Origin: Oscarella lobularis
Lineage: Eukaryota; Porifera; Homoscleromorpha; Homosclerophorida; Oscarellidae
NCBI RefSeq assembly: GCF_947507565.1
Contig: NC_089188.1
Coordinates: 1,798,001 to 1,862,000 of the forward strand
Direction of reading: 5' to 3'
DNA length: 64,000 nucleotides
Of this stretch, positions 11,001 to 22,389 are shown piece after piece. The notes beneath the pieces were generated by a model that saw nothing but the letters and a program-made list of their open reading frames with translations, did not search any database and was not told the origin of the DNA. The position numbers were made by a program, and so were the translations under genes. Positions within the stretch are counted from its first letter, which is position 1, and every line of letters begins with the position of its first letter.

Positions 11001-13426
11001 ATGTCTGTGCTTTCCAGTCCGCTGGCCGTGCCGTGGCAAAAACCATTTTTGGCTCTCGTCATGTCGTGTTTGAAAGTGAGCGAAGACGTCGCCAAAGCCG
11101 ACGTTTTGAATTCGCTGAGAATGCAAATGGCTCAATTTATTGCCTGTCCCGACTCGGAACGGCATTCCGAGGAAGAGGAAGCTGCCCTGTTTGCCTTCGA
11201 AGCTCTCCGACTGAGATTGAGCTTGGTAAGCAAAGGACTAGAGATGCATAGGAGTCGCCTTGTGTCATACCATGTATGCTTTCCTAGATGGGAGCGATGT
11301 TTGATACGTTGTTGCGAAATACGAGTCTCTGCGGAGAGTGGTGCGTCATTTTGATGCAACTCTTGACTTCTCAGACAGTGACAAAACGCAGCAACTACAG
11401 GTACGAATTTACCGTGTAATAATACTCTGTCACAGTTCTCATCCTTTCTTTTCTCCCATAAGTCGTCTCTTCACTATGGTCTTCGACATGCTTTCGTGTC
11501 TTCTTGCCGACGGTCGTTTTCTCAACGAGCAGCCGACTATGCCGACGTCCGACGAGCCAGGTCGAAAAGCGTCGATTCCTATACTGAAGCGACTGAAGGT
11601 ATAGATAGAATTCGTCAGCTAAAGAACTATTTTATTGGTCTCTAGGAAGCGGCTTCGGCTTGCACTGACAAACGTCTCGCTGACGAATGCCAGGCGTTGC
11701 TTCGCATACCTCAGCCAAAAATCCGCATACAAGCCGTGGAAGATTTTGGCTCCGCCGAAGGCAGCAAGTCTTCGCAGGCAAATTCTCTACTAAACAAAAC
11801 TATTCTCGAAGCATTGAGTTCTTCCTTTCTTTTGCTTAGGGTTATCTTCTATGCGGCGACCAATTTCTCGATCCGTGGGAAGTTTTCGAGGGAAGTAAGA
11901 ACGTCGGTCCCTTGTCGTGGTCTTTATTCGGAGCCGTTCGACACGAACGTCGACCGAACGACAGATACGACGAGGAATTTCTTCGAACCCGTCATCATAT
12001 CAACGTTCGGTCGTTTGAACCGTTCAAAGTTCGCGTCGTCGTGCCGTCTGCCGTCGATTCGGGCGACGACGAGGACAACGGTGGCGTCGGTGGCGTCGTC
12101 GTCGGCGGCGACGGCGGCGATGGTTCCGACGATCGAAGTGCGCCGACCGATAACGAAGTCGCCGAAATCGTTCAAAGCGCCGCGTCACCGATTGTTCCTG
12201 GAATGACGTTTGGTCTGTCGGGACTGCCGCCGCCGACCAATCAGGGAGCAAAAGTCGTCGCAGCGACGAAAGCACAACGTGCAGGCGGAGGAAAAGGCAT
12301 GCGACGACTTCAACGACGCATAAGCGGAACGGAAAGCGGCGGGCGTCCCACTTATTTGCCGCTTGAGCCGACATTTCCCGATTTAGACGTTCTCGCCTCT
12401 CAGCATTCGCGATCTCTGCCGAACACGCCCGTTCTACAGCGCACCGCCGGCGCTCCGGTCGACATCGCGCCGGCGGGACCGCCCCAGTCGATGCGATCAA
12501 TTACCCCGTTGCCGCCGGACTCTGCCGGTTTGAGAATAGCAACCGCCGGCTCGAGCACGCCGTCCCGACTGCCGTCGCTCGGAGGCTTTTCTGTTCTGGA
12601 GCAGCGACCGCGATCGTCGACTCCTCAGCCGATAACGAGCAAACCGATGCTGCAGACGACGCTGCAACGGAGCTCGTCGGAACCGCTCGGCGACGTTGCC
12701 AACGTCAGTATCATACAGCAGCAGCAACAACAGCAACTCGCGACGACAGCGGCGTCAGTTTTACAAGACGGAGGCGTTCGGCGTCAACCTCCAGCGCCGC
12801 TGCAAATTTCTGCGTCCAGTTCCTTCGTGACTCCGCCAATGGCCGTAATTTCTGGAGGAACGCGACTGATGCCTTCGTCGCAGTCTGCGACTTCCGTGGC
12901 GCCGTTATCCATTGTCAACCAAGTGAAGCAAGCTCAAGTGCAGAGCGTTCAATTTGTGCCGCGACCCGGCTATGCGATTGTTCCGTCGACTGCTAGCGGG
13001 CAGCGTAGCAGTCCGATATCGCGTACGACGAATCCACTCATTTTGCCAAATTCATCCCTACAGCAACGAATGCAGCAAGTTCACCCGCGTACCTTGCCGC
13101 TAAAGCCGGCCTACCAGCCCATTCGCATGGCGCCGCCATCGTCTCTTGTCAGTCATTCTCAGCAGCCCTATTTGACGACGGTGGTCGGTTCCGCAGCTAT
13201 TACCGGTCAACCGCACACGGTTTCACATATGGCTACCAACGCTTTGCAGCAATACGCGACGCCGCGGCAGCCACAGCAACCGCAGCAGTCTCAGCAGCTG
13301 CAGCAGCTGCAGCAACAAGTGTCTCAGCCTATGGCAACAATGGCGCAATTTCAGCAACAGCAGCCACATTCGCAAATGGCACTTCAGCAACTCCAAAGGC
13401 AATTTTCTGGAGACGGAACGCAGTGA
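5012..13426 (+). CDS. MED12: Mediator subunit MED12
   Basis: MED12 belongs to the Mediator kinase module and activates CDK8-cyclin C in the nucleus. The first ATG that opens a family-like N-terminus is at 5012 (RPLKKQKFGPPDIFRQDP, matching the RPLKRPRLGPPD start of animal MED12). Later exons match the family in order: the KRKLQLNQKEHF block near 5450, the DPFLAEWTGIITRYLK block at 6040, RHDFLTWLIDQ near 6330, a LCDWAV-type motif near 7370, FPIPEE with NQRLVVLYGVGRQRD near 8340, VQGALLQAAGE near 10860, and the SWSLFGAVRHERR block near 11915. The last exon (to 13426) is a long Pro/Ser region ending in a Gln-rich tail, as in animal MED12. Low-complexity Asp runs near 7620 and 8760 are local insertions. 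Exon joints near 5100-5400 are uncertain. It is convergent with the sulfotransferase, 135 bp away. Confidence 0.95.
13255..13400 (+). repeat. CAG/CAA-rich polyglutamine tract in the MED12 tail
   Basis: The coding sequence becomes an imperfect run of CAG, CAA and CAC codons giving mixed QPQQ, QLQQ and QQQPH stretches. Q-rich C-termini are typical of animal MED12 (the PQL region). Codons are mixed rather than a pure CAG repeat, which should limit slippage. A second, smaller Q run lies near 12712-12738. Confidence 0.85.
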
Positions 13427-13561
13427 CACGCTGCGAACAGCCATGGTTAGCAGGCACACTGCATTCGAATGAGTCGAGAACTAGGCTAAATGAATATTAG
13501 AAGCCCCCGAAATAGATATTGAAATTTGTATGCTACATAGCGAAACTTTCTACAACAGCAG

Positions 13562-14848
13562 TCAGTCTTCGGAATCTCTAAACGCTTTCTTCTGTTTTTC
13601 AAATAGTTCGAGAGCGTCCTTGTACAGCTTTATATCCCAGTAGTTGAGTTCTTCCAGAACTTTTCTGTCTTCGTCTCTAATGCTTTCCTCGTGCTTGTTG
13701 GCGTTTTGCCACACAGGCGATGCGGGACACTTCACGGATAGCATAGAACACAGCATTTGTTGTGAAAGATCGGTTTCTTCCAATATCCCAACAAATGCAA
13801 TTTTATTAATGAGATTTTGTTTTGCCGTTAGATACATGTCTTCCGTCACATTGGGAAGTTTGTGATCAAATGATACCATGGATATCGGTACGTCGTCAAA
13901 CTGACTGTCTATCTCGGGAAATTCTCCAAACATGAGCAATCGTACGTAATGGTTATTATATCGAGGCGTTTGCCGAATAAGAGGATGATTGACAAACTCC
14001 GTTAGTGTCTTTGACTGACTTGTAAGTGGCTTTGCGCGTATATGACCTACGCACCCTCTACTTCCTTTTGGTGATCTGTTGTAGTGGTACGATGAAATTA
14101 CTTTTGAAACGGGTTCGCGAAACCACACGATGTACATAAAATTTTCAGTCTTTCTCACAAATTTGTGCATTCCGAAGTTTCTTTTTGAGGTGTAGAGTTT
14201 TTGTACAAAGACTTCATCTTTGACCGAATCTGTTTTTTCTTTGACTACAAAGTCTATAGCACTTTCGAGTAGAGGCAATAAGCCGGCGGAACCATACGAA
14301 GATGGTAACAAATTGAGAGCAGCTTGCTGGGAAAATGTCTGACATCTTGAAATTGCATACCTCTTCTGTAGATTTGGCAAGTGCTTTCCTAATAGGGATT
14401 CTATGGACGTGCCGCCCGCTTTAGGCAAGTGAACAAAGCCAATGTTGGCTCGACGATATCGCGAGCGCATTTCTGAGGACGACGCTTTCAAGTTGATGTA
14501 ATAGTTCGGTAAAGGCTCTGGGCCGTAGACAGAGACGTCTCGCACACAGGATGTGAGCAAAGTAAACAAAGCTCCGCAGTACGTGAAATCCGGCGACCAG
14601 TCGATTGACCAAGGACTCTCCATAGACTGCGCGCGGGAACTAAAGGCTTTCCATCGCTTCTTACACTGATCGACACTACTAGTAGTCGTCACAGTAGTAG
14701 TAGTCACGTTACTGACTCGGATCGTTTCAAGTTGAGTCGCCACTGCCAGTGGTGGTAGTACTGTCATCCCAATTTGCGCTTTATAAAAGACGTAGGGTAA
14801 CAGCAAAAGCAAAACAAAGAAGGCAAGATACAATTTGAGTGCCTTCAT
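13562..14848 (-). CDS. Golgi-type carbohydrate sulfotransferase
   Basis: A single uninterrupted 428-codon frame. The N-terminus has a short basic start and a hydrophobic segment (about residues 5-22), as in a type II membrane protein with a luminal catalytic domain. Residues around 145 contain FVHLPKAGGTS, the PAPS 5'-phosphosulfate loop of the Sulfotransfer_2 type (HS2ST/HS6ST/uronyl 2-O-sulfotransferase relatives). REPVSKVISSY further on fits the 3'-phosphate binding motif. The predicted reaction is transfer of sulfate from PAPS to a glycan; the acceptor cannot be told from the sequence. It lacks introns in an intron-rich neighbourhood. It is divergent from XPG with 75 bp between start codons and convergent with MED12. 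Confidence 0.85.
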   Translation of the reverse strand: MKALKLYLAFFVLLLLLPYVFYKAQIGMTVLPPLAVATQLETIRVSNVTTTTVTTTSSVDQCKKRWKAFSSRAQSMESPWSIDWSPDFTYCGALFTLLTSCVRDVSVYGPEPLPNYYINLKASSSEMRSRYRRANIGFVHLPKAGGTSIESLLGKHLPNLQKRYAISRCQTFSQQAALNLLPSSYGSAGLLPLLESAIDFVVKEKTDSVKDEVFVQKLYTSKRNFGMHKFVRKTENFMYIVWFREPVSKVISSYHYNRSPKGSRGCVGHIRAKPLTSQSKTLTEFVNHPLIRQTPRYNNHYVRLLMFGEFPEIDSQFDDVPISMVSFDHKLPNVTEDMYLTAKQNLINKIAFVGILEETDLSQQMLCSMLSVKCPASPVWQNANKHEESIRDEDRKVLEELNYWDIKLYKDALELFEKQKKAFRDSED

Positions 14849-14923
14849 GGATGACGCGTACTAAGTACATAATCACGTAGGCCAGGGCACGTAGGCGCGC
14901 TTTTACTGTAACGCACGTGAAGC
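14849..14923. promoter_or_regulatory. Probable shared divergent promoter region
   Basis: Only 75 bp separate the start codon of the sulfotransferase (minus strand) from that of XPG (plus strand). Any core promoter or 5' UTR of both genes must sit here or overlap the neighbouring coding sequence. CACGTG-like and CACGTAGG/GGGCACGT elements occur, including ACGTAGGC near 14875-14895 and GCACGTGA at 14913. No TATA box is evident. Confidence 0.45.
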
Positions 14924-17900
14924 ATGGGCGTCCTCGGCTTGTGGAAAATCCTTGAGCCCTCGGCACACTCCGTCGACCTCGAATCGATGCAAGGCAAAAT
15001 TCTTTCTGTCGGTGAGTTCCCGCTAAAGAAAACGACGCGTATAAAACTGTCTCGCTGCCGCAGACGTGAGCCTGTGGCTCCACCAATTTGCTCACGGCTT
15101 CCAAGACGGAATAGGACCGTCGTCGGCGAACGGTCACCTCCTTGGTCTCTTTCATCGGCTCTGCAAGCTCCTCTTCTACCGAATAAAGCCCGTTTTCGTG
15201 TTCGACGGCGGCGTTCCGACTCTCAAGCGTCAGACAATGGTCGAGCGAGAGAAAACGTCGCTGTAGAATCAACCGAAGAATTTTCTCGCTAGGCGGCGCG
15301 ACGACGACTTCGTCATCGGGCCGAGGCGTCGCGACAGAGAGCGCGAGAGAATCTCCTGGTCAACTACGTCCAAGCGAAGGCTCTGGAAACGGTGACGTCG
15401 GGACGAGGCGAAAAGTAGGCATTGTTTGGTCAGAGAATGCAGTACGGAGAGATTGGGATTGAGTAGAAAGTCGAGAAAACGAAAGACGTTGTCGTTGCCA
15501 CCAAGTCGATCTAAACCTCGAGATATGTTCGAATTGCCGTCGATGCCGTCGCCTAGCAACGTGGAACGGTGGCGGGGGGGAAATGCTCTTCTATAAGGAA
15601 AAAGGGGGTACGTTGTGTCTAGGTCGGATGACGTCGTCGATCCTGAGGAAATCGTTCTCCCCGAACATCTGATCCATCAAGTCAGAGGACGTATTTCTCC
15701 TGGAGAGGAATGCATCATTATCTTCTGTGTAGAATCTCATGACTGTTGATGTTCACTCGGACGATTTCAAGTGTTTGCCACTCGAAATTCAGCACGAGTT
15801 GATTGTGGCCATACAGGACGAGTACAAAGTCAATCGCTTGCGAATAAAACCAGAGCTTCCTGACGTGAGAGTTAGGTGCGTGCATTTCCGGAAACTCGTC
15901 AGCGGTTTTTTTGTTGTCTAGGTGGCTGGCGACTTTTCGTCGTACCAATTGCAGAAGTTGATGAAGCGGGGCCAATTGACGCAGCATCTGGAGAAATTGC
16001 GAAAATTGATGGCCTCTCGCGAGTCTGCTGCAACGTCCGGTTTAGAAATCGAAAACGCACCAAGCGACGGAGTGACAACTAATCGAATTCTATCCGACGA
16101 TCAAACTCGATTTGTCTTGATAAAAGAAAGCGGCGGTGCATTCGGTGGTGATGGAGAAATTGAAACAGAGCCAGTGACGGAGGGCGCTGAAAGTGAAGGT
16201 ATTATTAGTCTTGTGGAAAAGCACGGGAATAAGGAGAGTATTGATTTGGATGATGATGATGCGGAGGAAGACATTACCACCGCTCCCAATGAAAGCGGAT
16301 TAGCTCATAGAAAAGATGACGATACTGCTGTAATAGACGATGATGAATGGGACGAAAATGACAGTTTCGTTGAAGTGGTGTGTGAGGGCGACAACGACGA
16401 CGAGCCTTTGATGGAGCCTTCAGTGAAGCCAGTACTGCCGCCAAGTAGCCTTTTTCCAGCAGACGTTTTTCAGATTACTCAGCTAGCGGAGTCGTCTAAA
16501 CCTGCTCAGCTAGAGAGAGAAAGGAGAGAAGACTCGGAGTCGGTTACTACCGACATTTGCGAAGTAAAGGAAGCAGATAGATCTTATATTGAAGACCAGA
16601 ATTCAAGTCGTTCTGACGTAACGCCAATCGCGGCTGTTCCGGACGATGAGACTGTCTCTGACTCGAGTCAAAGCATTCGGACAGCTGAAGAACAATTGCC
16701 AGTACGCGAAAGCGATGAGGATGCTGAGATAGAGAACGTAAGTGAAAGAAACTTGAGGGCTTTTGTAATTCCTCCTTTAGACTCTCGCTGCTGCTCGTGA
16801 ATGGTTAGCCGAGGAGCGGGCGGACCTAGTAAAGGAGTCGGCTCGTCAAGAACGTCGAGCAGCCGAAGTGACGAACGAGATGTACTCAGACGGAATGGTA
16901 GAATTAAAACGCAGTTTTTTCCAAGTTTCAAATGTCAGTGTTTTAGGAATTGCTCCGACTATTTGGCGTACCGTACATTCAAGCTCCCATGGAAGCTGAA
17001 GCCCAGTGTGCCTGGCTCGATTTTACCAAGCAGACGGAGGGAACGATTACCGACGACAACGACGTCTTTCTATTCAGCGGTCAGACGGTGTACAGAAACA
17101 TTTTTCGACAGGACAAGTACGCAGAGAAATACGTGGCAAAAGACATCAAGGAACTATTCGGTACAAGTCAATCATAAAGAAAGAAAGATAAAGAGAGATT
17201 TTTCTTAAGGTTTGAATAGAGAAAAGCTAGTCGATTTGGCTCTTTTGTTAGGCAGTGACTACACGACGGGAATTCAGGGCAAGTGAGACCCTCTCTTTGA
17301 GTGTATGGATTATGTGGGAACATAGGAATTGGCCACGTCACTGCTATGGAAATTTTGGGACTTTTTGAAGGAAAAGAAGACTGGTTGAATCGTTTCAGGT
17401 TAGCTAATGACACATTGATAAACCGTACGTACCCCCAATGTGTGCCTGAAGGGATTGGTGGCATAAGGCCAAAGAGTCAAGTATTCTCAATACCGGAAAA
17501 GAAAGCGGAATAGAACGCTTGATGGTAAATGATGAATTATTCTGTTGCAGCCGAACGCAGCGTATCTGTGCAGAGACGAGTTCATTTGCCTGCGTCGTTC
17601 CCAGACAACGCTGTACGCCAGGCATACCTTGAGCCAACCGTCGACGAGTCGAAAGAACCTTTTGAATGGGCAATGCCAGATTTAGAAGCCTTGAGGGAGT
17701 ATGTAGTTGTAGTGACACTTTTTTTGTCGATGAAATTTTTACGTGTTTGTAGTTACGCTGCGAGAAACTTTGGATGGTCGAAGAGTCGCTTGGATGAAGT
17801 CCTTCTTCCTGTCATACAGAAACTAAATAGTCGCGAGGTAGCGAGTCATTTTTTTGCACGGTTGCTGTTCTTCATGTTGCATCTGCCTCTAGGTGCAGCC

Positions 17901-18066
17901 TACTATTTCCGCGTACTTTCCCTTGGCCCGGTCATCGGAGAAGAGAGAAATCAGAAGCCACAGAAGCAAACGAATGCGACAGGCCGTTTCTCGTGTAGTA
18001 ATGTCTTCTCAATCGGACAACAGCGACAGCGACGAAGAAGAGAAACAAGAAAAAAAGAGCAAATAG
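14924..18066 (+). CDS. ERCC5: XPG/Rad2 DNA repair endonuclease
   Basis: XPG makes the 3' incision in nucleotide excision repair and also supports TFIIH. Exon 1 begins [12 protein letters not shown], and exon 2 holds the N-domain with [22 protein letters not shown]. After [20 protein letters not shown] comes the spacer, including [15 protein letters not shown], the [16 protein letters not shown] block at 15925 and a long acidic segment. The I-domain at 16940-17160 keeps [16 protein letters not shown] and [11 protein letters not shown] with the catalytic acidic residues, followed by [13 protein letters not shown] and the helix-hairpin region [11 protein letters not shown]. The C-terminus in the best frame gives QPTISAYF, a PCNA-interacting box, then basic and acidic tails ending at TAG 18064-18066. 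No break is seen, but small exon borders between 15240 and 15740 are tentative. Confidence 0.93.
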
Positions 18067-18147
18067 ACTTTTTTGATATACCCGCAACGTAGACGTCACA
18101 CTTACGTCACCGGAGTACCCGAATTCACGCAAGCATCGCTCTGATGA

Positions 18148-21100
18148 ATGTTTGACCCGAATAGTGCGTCCCCATCGCCTCCCGTAATCGGCCGAAAGCG
18201 AAAAAATGGTGAAGAGCCGGCTCTCCGGCAACTAGAAATCCCCTTTGCGAAGAAATCGCGCGAGAACGCGAGACGAAAGGAAAACGAGCGAGAAACCGCA
18301 ATGTCCTCCTACCAGAATCACAAGAGAAACTCGTCGAAGTCGACGCCAACAAAGCTCGTCGTAAAGAACCTAAAGCGTAGGCCTACTCTAAGGAAGGGTC
18401 CCTTTTTTTGGATCGCGATCTCTCGACGCTAGTAACGCCGAAAATACCGGCGAATTACTACGACGTGGCGTGGAAGATGTTGAGCGGCGCTGTTCGAGCC
18501 ATCTACTCTCAGAAACCGATCGTGGAGAGCATGGAGGAGCTCTACAAGGCCGTCGAGAACGTCTGCTCGCATCGCATGAGTTCGAGGCTTTATGACGGAT
18601 TGCGAGGCGAGTGCGAAAGCCACGCCCAAGAGCACTATCGGGCCATTTGTGCCAGGTAAGGTTGATGGACGAATGGATTATATGTCTGTGGTTATTCTTA
18701 CAAAGCTGCTTCCTGTTCCCGTTGGTCATCTCTTTTTTTTTTCAGAAAAGCTGTCGATGTTGTTGGTTTTTTGAAAATTCTTGATCAATGTTGGCAGGAG
18801 CATTGCAATCAGATGGTGCGTACTCCCCAATGGTTTTTTTTGTTTGTTTTCGATTGTTGTGTTGGTTCGTTTATCAGATAATGATTCGCAGTGTTTTCCT
18901 CTTTTTGGATCGAACCTACGTGATGCAGTCATCAGGCATTCCCTCTATATGGTATGTGCATGTATCTCCTATGTTGACTGCCTATAGCGTTTATAGCGTT
19001 TTAATGATGGTGGCTCTTTATATGTACATTGCTTTAGGGATATGGGGCTTGATCTGTTCAAGACTCACGTCGCTGGGCAACTAGAGGTGAAAAAGAGAGC
19101 AGTTGATGGCCTTCTGCACTTGATTGGCAATGAAAGGTCAGTGGAGTCAATAGACTATGCACCCACTCATTTCCTTTGACATTGCAGGTCAGGAGAGAAC
19201 GTTGACAGGGGTTTGTTAAAGAGTTTATTGCGCATGTTCATCGATCTTCAGGTAAAGTTCTAATGGATCTCAAAGGCTAAGTTACTATATGTTTATGTGT
19301 AGATGTACAGTGACGACTTTGAAACGCCTTTTCTAGTCGCCACAGATCAACTCTACGCCGCCGAAGGAAGAGAACAAATGGCCTCGGATCAATTCACTGT
19401 ATAAACGATGCTGTGACTGAGAATAGGAAATCCTCACTACCAGTTTGAAGGTGCCAGACTATTTGGCTCACGTAGACAAACGGCTTAGGCAGGAAAGCGA
19501 GAGAGTTCTTCATTACCTAGATCAGTCGACGAGGTGACGACTTATATGGGGGGACTCCCGGGAAGGGATTACTTTTTTTTTTCTTTTAGACCGGCTTTGA
19601 TTGCCAGCGTCGAGCGTCAGCTATTGAGTTGTCACTTGAGTGTGATTCTCGACAAAGGCTTTCGCATGCTCGTGGAAGGTCATCGTCTTTCGGACCTATC
19701 TCTTCTCTATCATTTGACGTTGCGCGTTCGCGATGGCGAGAAGCTCTGTTCGGCGTGGGCTTCGCTAATCAAGGTATCTGAAGGAGGAAAGAGAGACGAG
19801 ATAGAGCATCTCTTTTTCAGCGATGGGGCTCCGCTATTGTCGTTAACCCGGAAAAGGATAAGACGATGGTCCAAGAGCTCTTAGACTTCAAGAACAAATT
19901 GGACGAAATACTTCGCGTCTCGTTTCAGCAGAACGAGAAATTCTCGAACGCTCTGAGGGTGGGTGTATTACGAGCGAGCCGAGTCCCCTCGTGTAACCTG
20001 ACCCACGTCAATAGGACTCCTTCGAAGTATTTATAAATAAAAGGCTGAATAAGCCAGCTGAATTGATCGGTAAGCAGTTGAAGTAGCACTAGTAGTTCAG
20101 CGTGATGTTGCTGGATTGATTTGCAGCGAAGTACGTCGACGGAAAAATGAGATCAGGGAATAAGGTAATCAGTCGGGTAGCTCACTGAAAGTTCTTAAAT
20201 TTCATCCTGCAGGAGGAAAGCGATGAAGACCTCGAGCGACTCTTAGACAAAATCCTAGTCCTCTTCCGATTCATTCACGGTGCTTCTTCTATCTATGTCA
20301 TCCTTGCGTGCCGTTTGACGTGCTTGGTGTTTCTCAGGCAAAGATGTCTTCGAAGCGTTCTACAAGAAAGACTTGGCAAAGCGACTTCTCGCAGGAAAGA
20401 GCGCGTCAGTTGATTCTGAACGATCTTTTCTCTCGAAACTGAAGCAAGGTAAGCGAGAGGCATCCACGAGAGCGAATGGCCTACGGGGGAGTTCTCACTA
20501 TCAGAGTGTGGGGCTGCGTTTACCAGTAAACTAGAAGGCATGTTCAAGGACATGGAATTGTCCAAGGACTTAATGGTCAACTTCAAACAAGTGAACATAA
20601 ACTCTCGTCTCTTTGCATTCATGATAATCTGGGTTCTTTGTATGCAGCACCTCGGACATCACATGCCAAACGCGCCGATTGATTTGTCCGTTTCGGTTCT
20701 CACTATGGGATATTGGCCTCCTTATATGCCAGCTGAAATACATCTTCCAGCAGAGGCAGGATCTTGATTCTTATCGGTGTTGTTCTCCGCTGACGCGTGT
20801 TGTTTACAGATGGTCAAACTGCAGGAAGTGTTCAAGGCATTCTATCTAAACAAGTACAACGGCAGAAAATTGCAGTGGCAGACGTCGTTAGGTCATTGTG
20901 TAGTAAAGGCTCATTTTCCACTGGTACGTGTCGATTATTCTTGGTTGGAAATGCTCACAGGTGTGCGCAGGGCAAAAAGGAATTGCAGGTGTCCTTGTTT
21001 CAGAGTCTCGTTCTTCTCCTCTTCAATACCGGCGACGGGTTCAATTTTGGCGAAGTGCAACAGGCGACGGGAATTGAAGACTGCGAGCTGAGACGGACCC

Positions 21101-21962
21101 TGCAGTCTCTCGCCTGCGGCAAAGCACGCGTTCTGGCGAAGCATCCTAAAGTAGGGAGTTTCCTTCTGTTTAGCTGTGTCTTCTCTACTTTGGGGGTTAG
21201 GGAAAAGAGATTGAAGATGATGACATATTTCGCTTTAATAAGGAATTTAAGCATAAATTGTTTCGAATTAAGATCAATCAGATTCAGATGAAGGAGACGG
21301 TTAGTGGAATGGTGGTTTGAATAGTGACGGGAGATAAAAGTACGTCTATTCCCTAGCCCGAAGAAAACGCCAGCACGACGGAGCGAGTGTTCCAAGACAG
21401 ACAGTATCAGGTTAGCACAATGCAGTAGGAATCTTAGTAGAAGAATCGCGTTTATCGATCGATCATATACAAATGACCAGCTTTCAGCTCCTTACCGCCG
21501 TAATCATATGTCTAAAATGTAGTACAGAGTAGTTTGAGGCAGTCGCAAGACGTCACTTACGCACTAAATGCATCTACATTACCAACTTGACGTTTGGTCA
21601 ATTATCATTAGCTAATGGCTGCTTTTTAAAAATGCACAAATGCAAAATTAGGTCATTGTTAGTCACGAGGGACTGTGGTGGAGACGTCGCTGTTTGTCAG
21701 TAACTATTTTCTTAGATTGATGCTGCCATTGTTCGAATTATGAAAACAAGGCGATCGCTCTCGCATAACCTTCTCATAACAGAGTGCTTCGAACAACTCA
21801 AATTTCCCGTCAAGGCAAGTCGACCTGACCAAAGTGAATAGATCAAACTCGTGTTTTCTTTTCCAGCCCAGTGACCTGAAGAAACGAATCGAAAGTCTGA
21901 TTGACCGCGACTACATGGAAAGAGATGCGAACAATACCCAGCAGTATCACTACGTAGCCTAA
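18148..21962 (+). CDS. CUL4: Cullin-4, scaffold of CRL4 ubiquitin ligases
   Basis: CUL4 binds DDB1 at its N-terminus and RBX1 at its C-terminus to build nuclear ubiquitin ligases acting in repair and replication. The model starts at ATG 18148 with a basic, disordered head containing GRKRKNG and then TKLVVKNLK, the usual CUL4 start of the ordered region. Splicing at a GTAGGCC donor restores [17 protein letters not shown]. Later exons give [33 protein letters not shown], the cullin-homology block [20 protein letters not shown] and [20 protein letters not shown]. The winged-helix end has IVRIMKTRR with the expected NEDD8-acceptor Lys at 21743-21745. It ends in DYMERD...YHYVA as in animal CUL4. 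Intact by eye. It follows XPG by 81 bp on the same strand. Confidence 0.95.
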
Positions 21963-22002
21963 TTAAATCATGTACAATGTATATGCGACGAGTATCGCTT
22001 CT

Positions 22003-22110
22003 GTGCTGCCCATTACATTTCCAAGCGTCATTCTACGCCATAACCCATACGGCTCTGTCGTTTCCAAGGTTATGACGTAGAATGACACTAGGAAATGGAA
22101 TGGGCGGCAC
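22003..22110. repeat. Imperfect hairpin after CUL4 (two 43-nt arms)
   Basis: The arms at 22003-22045 and 22068-22110 are inverted copies with a handful of mismatches around a 22-nt loop. They share the blocks GTCATTCTACG, ATAACC and ATTTCC. It starts 41 bp after the CUL4 stop, so it may lie in the CUL4 3' UTR, or be a short fold-back mobile element (MITE). No clear target duplication was seen. Confidence 0.7.
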
Positions 22111-22147
22111 GTTCTGTGCACATGCACCTGTATAGATTTATCCCCCA

Positions 22148-22343
22148 GACCCCTGGATGTAACATCCGGGGGAGAGAGGTTCCAGACCCTCTGGAGAGAG
22201 GTTCTAGACCCTCTCTCCCCCGGATGTAACATCCGGTCTGGAACAATCAGTCCGACAGAATGCGTAGTTGAGGTCGTGGGATCAGTCGGTTCCAGACCCT
22301 CTCTCCCCCGGATGTAACATCCGGGGGAGAGAGGGTCTGGAAC
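22148..22343. repeat. Cluster of GGATGTAACATCC palindromes upstream of fibrocystin-L
   Basis: The motif GGATGTAACATCC appears three times with flanking CCCCC/GGGGG and CTCTC/GAGAG tracts. The last copy (22289-22343) is a hairpin of two perfect 27-nt arms around a single A. The sequence AGACCCTCT recurs in both orientations. The cluster ends 46 bp before the fibrocystin-L start codon, so it lies in that gene's promoter or 5' UTR. Confidence 0.85.
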
Positions 22344-22389
22344 ACCGAGGCTAATCAGTCGGAACAGCTGGGCGTAGTACGGTACTGCG

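Noticed and set aside
15269-15559. Minus-strand frame inside XPG
   Set aside because: The plus strand here encodes the XPG segments [18 protein letters not shown] and [20 protein letters not shown], which fit the family order.
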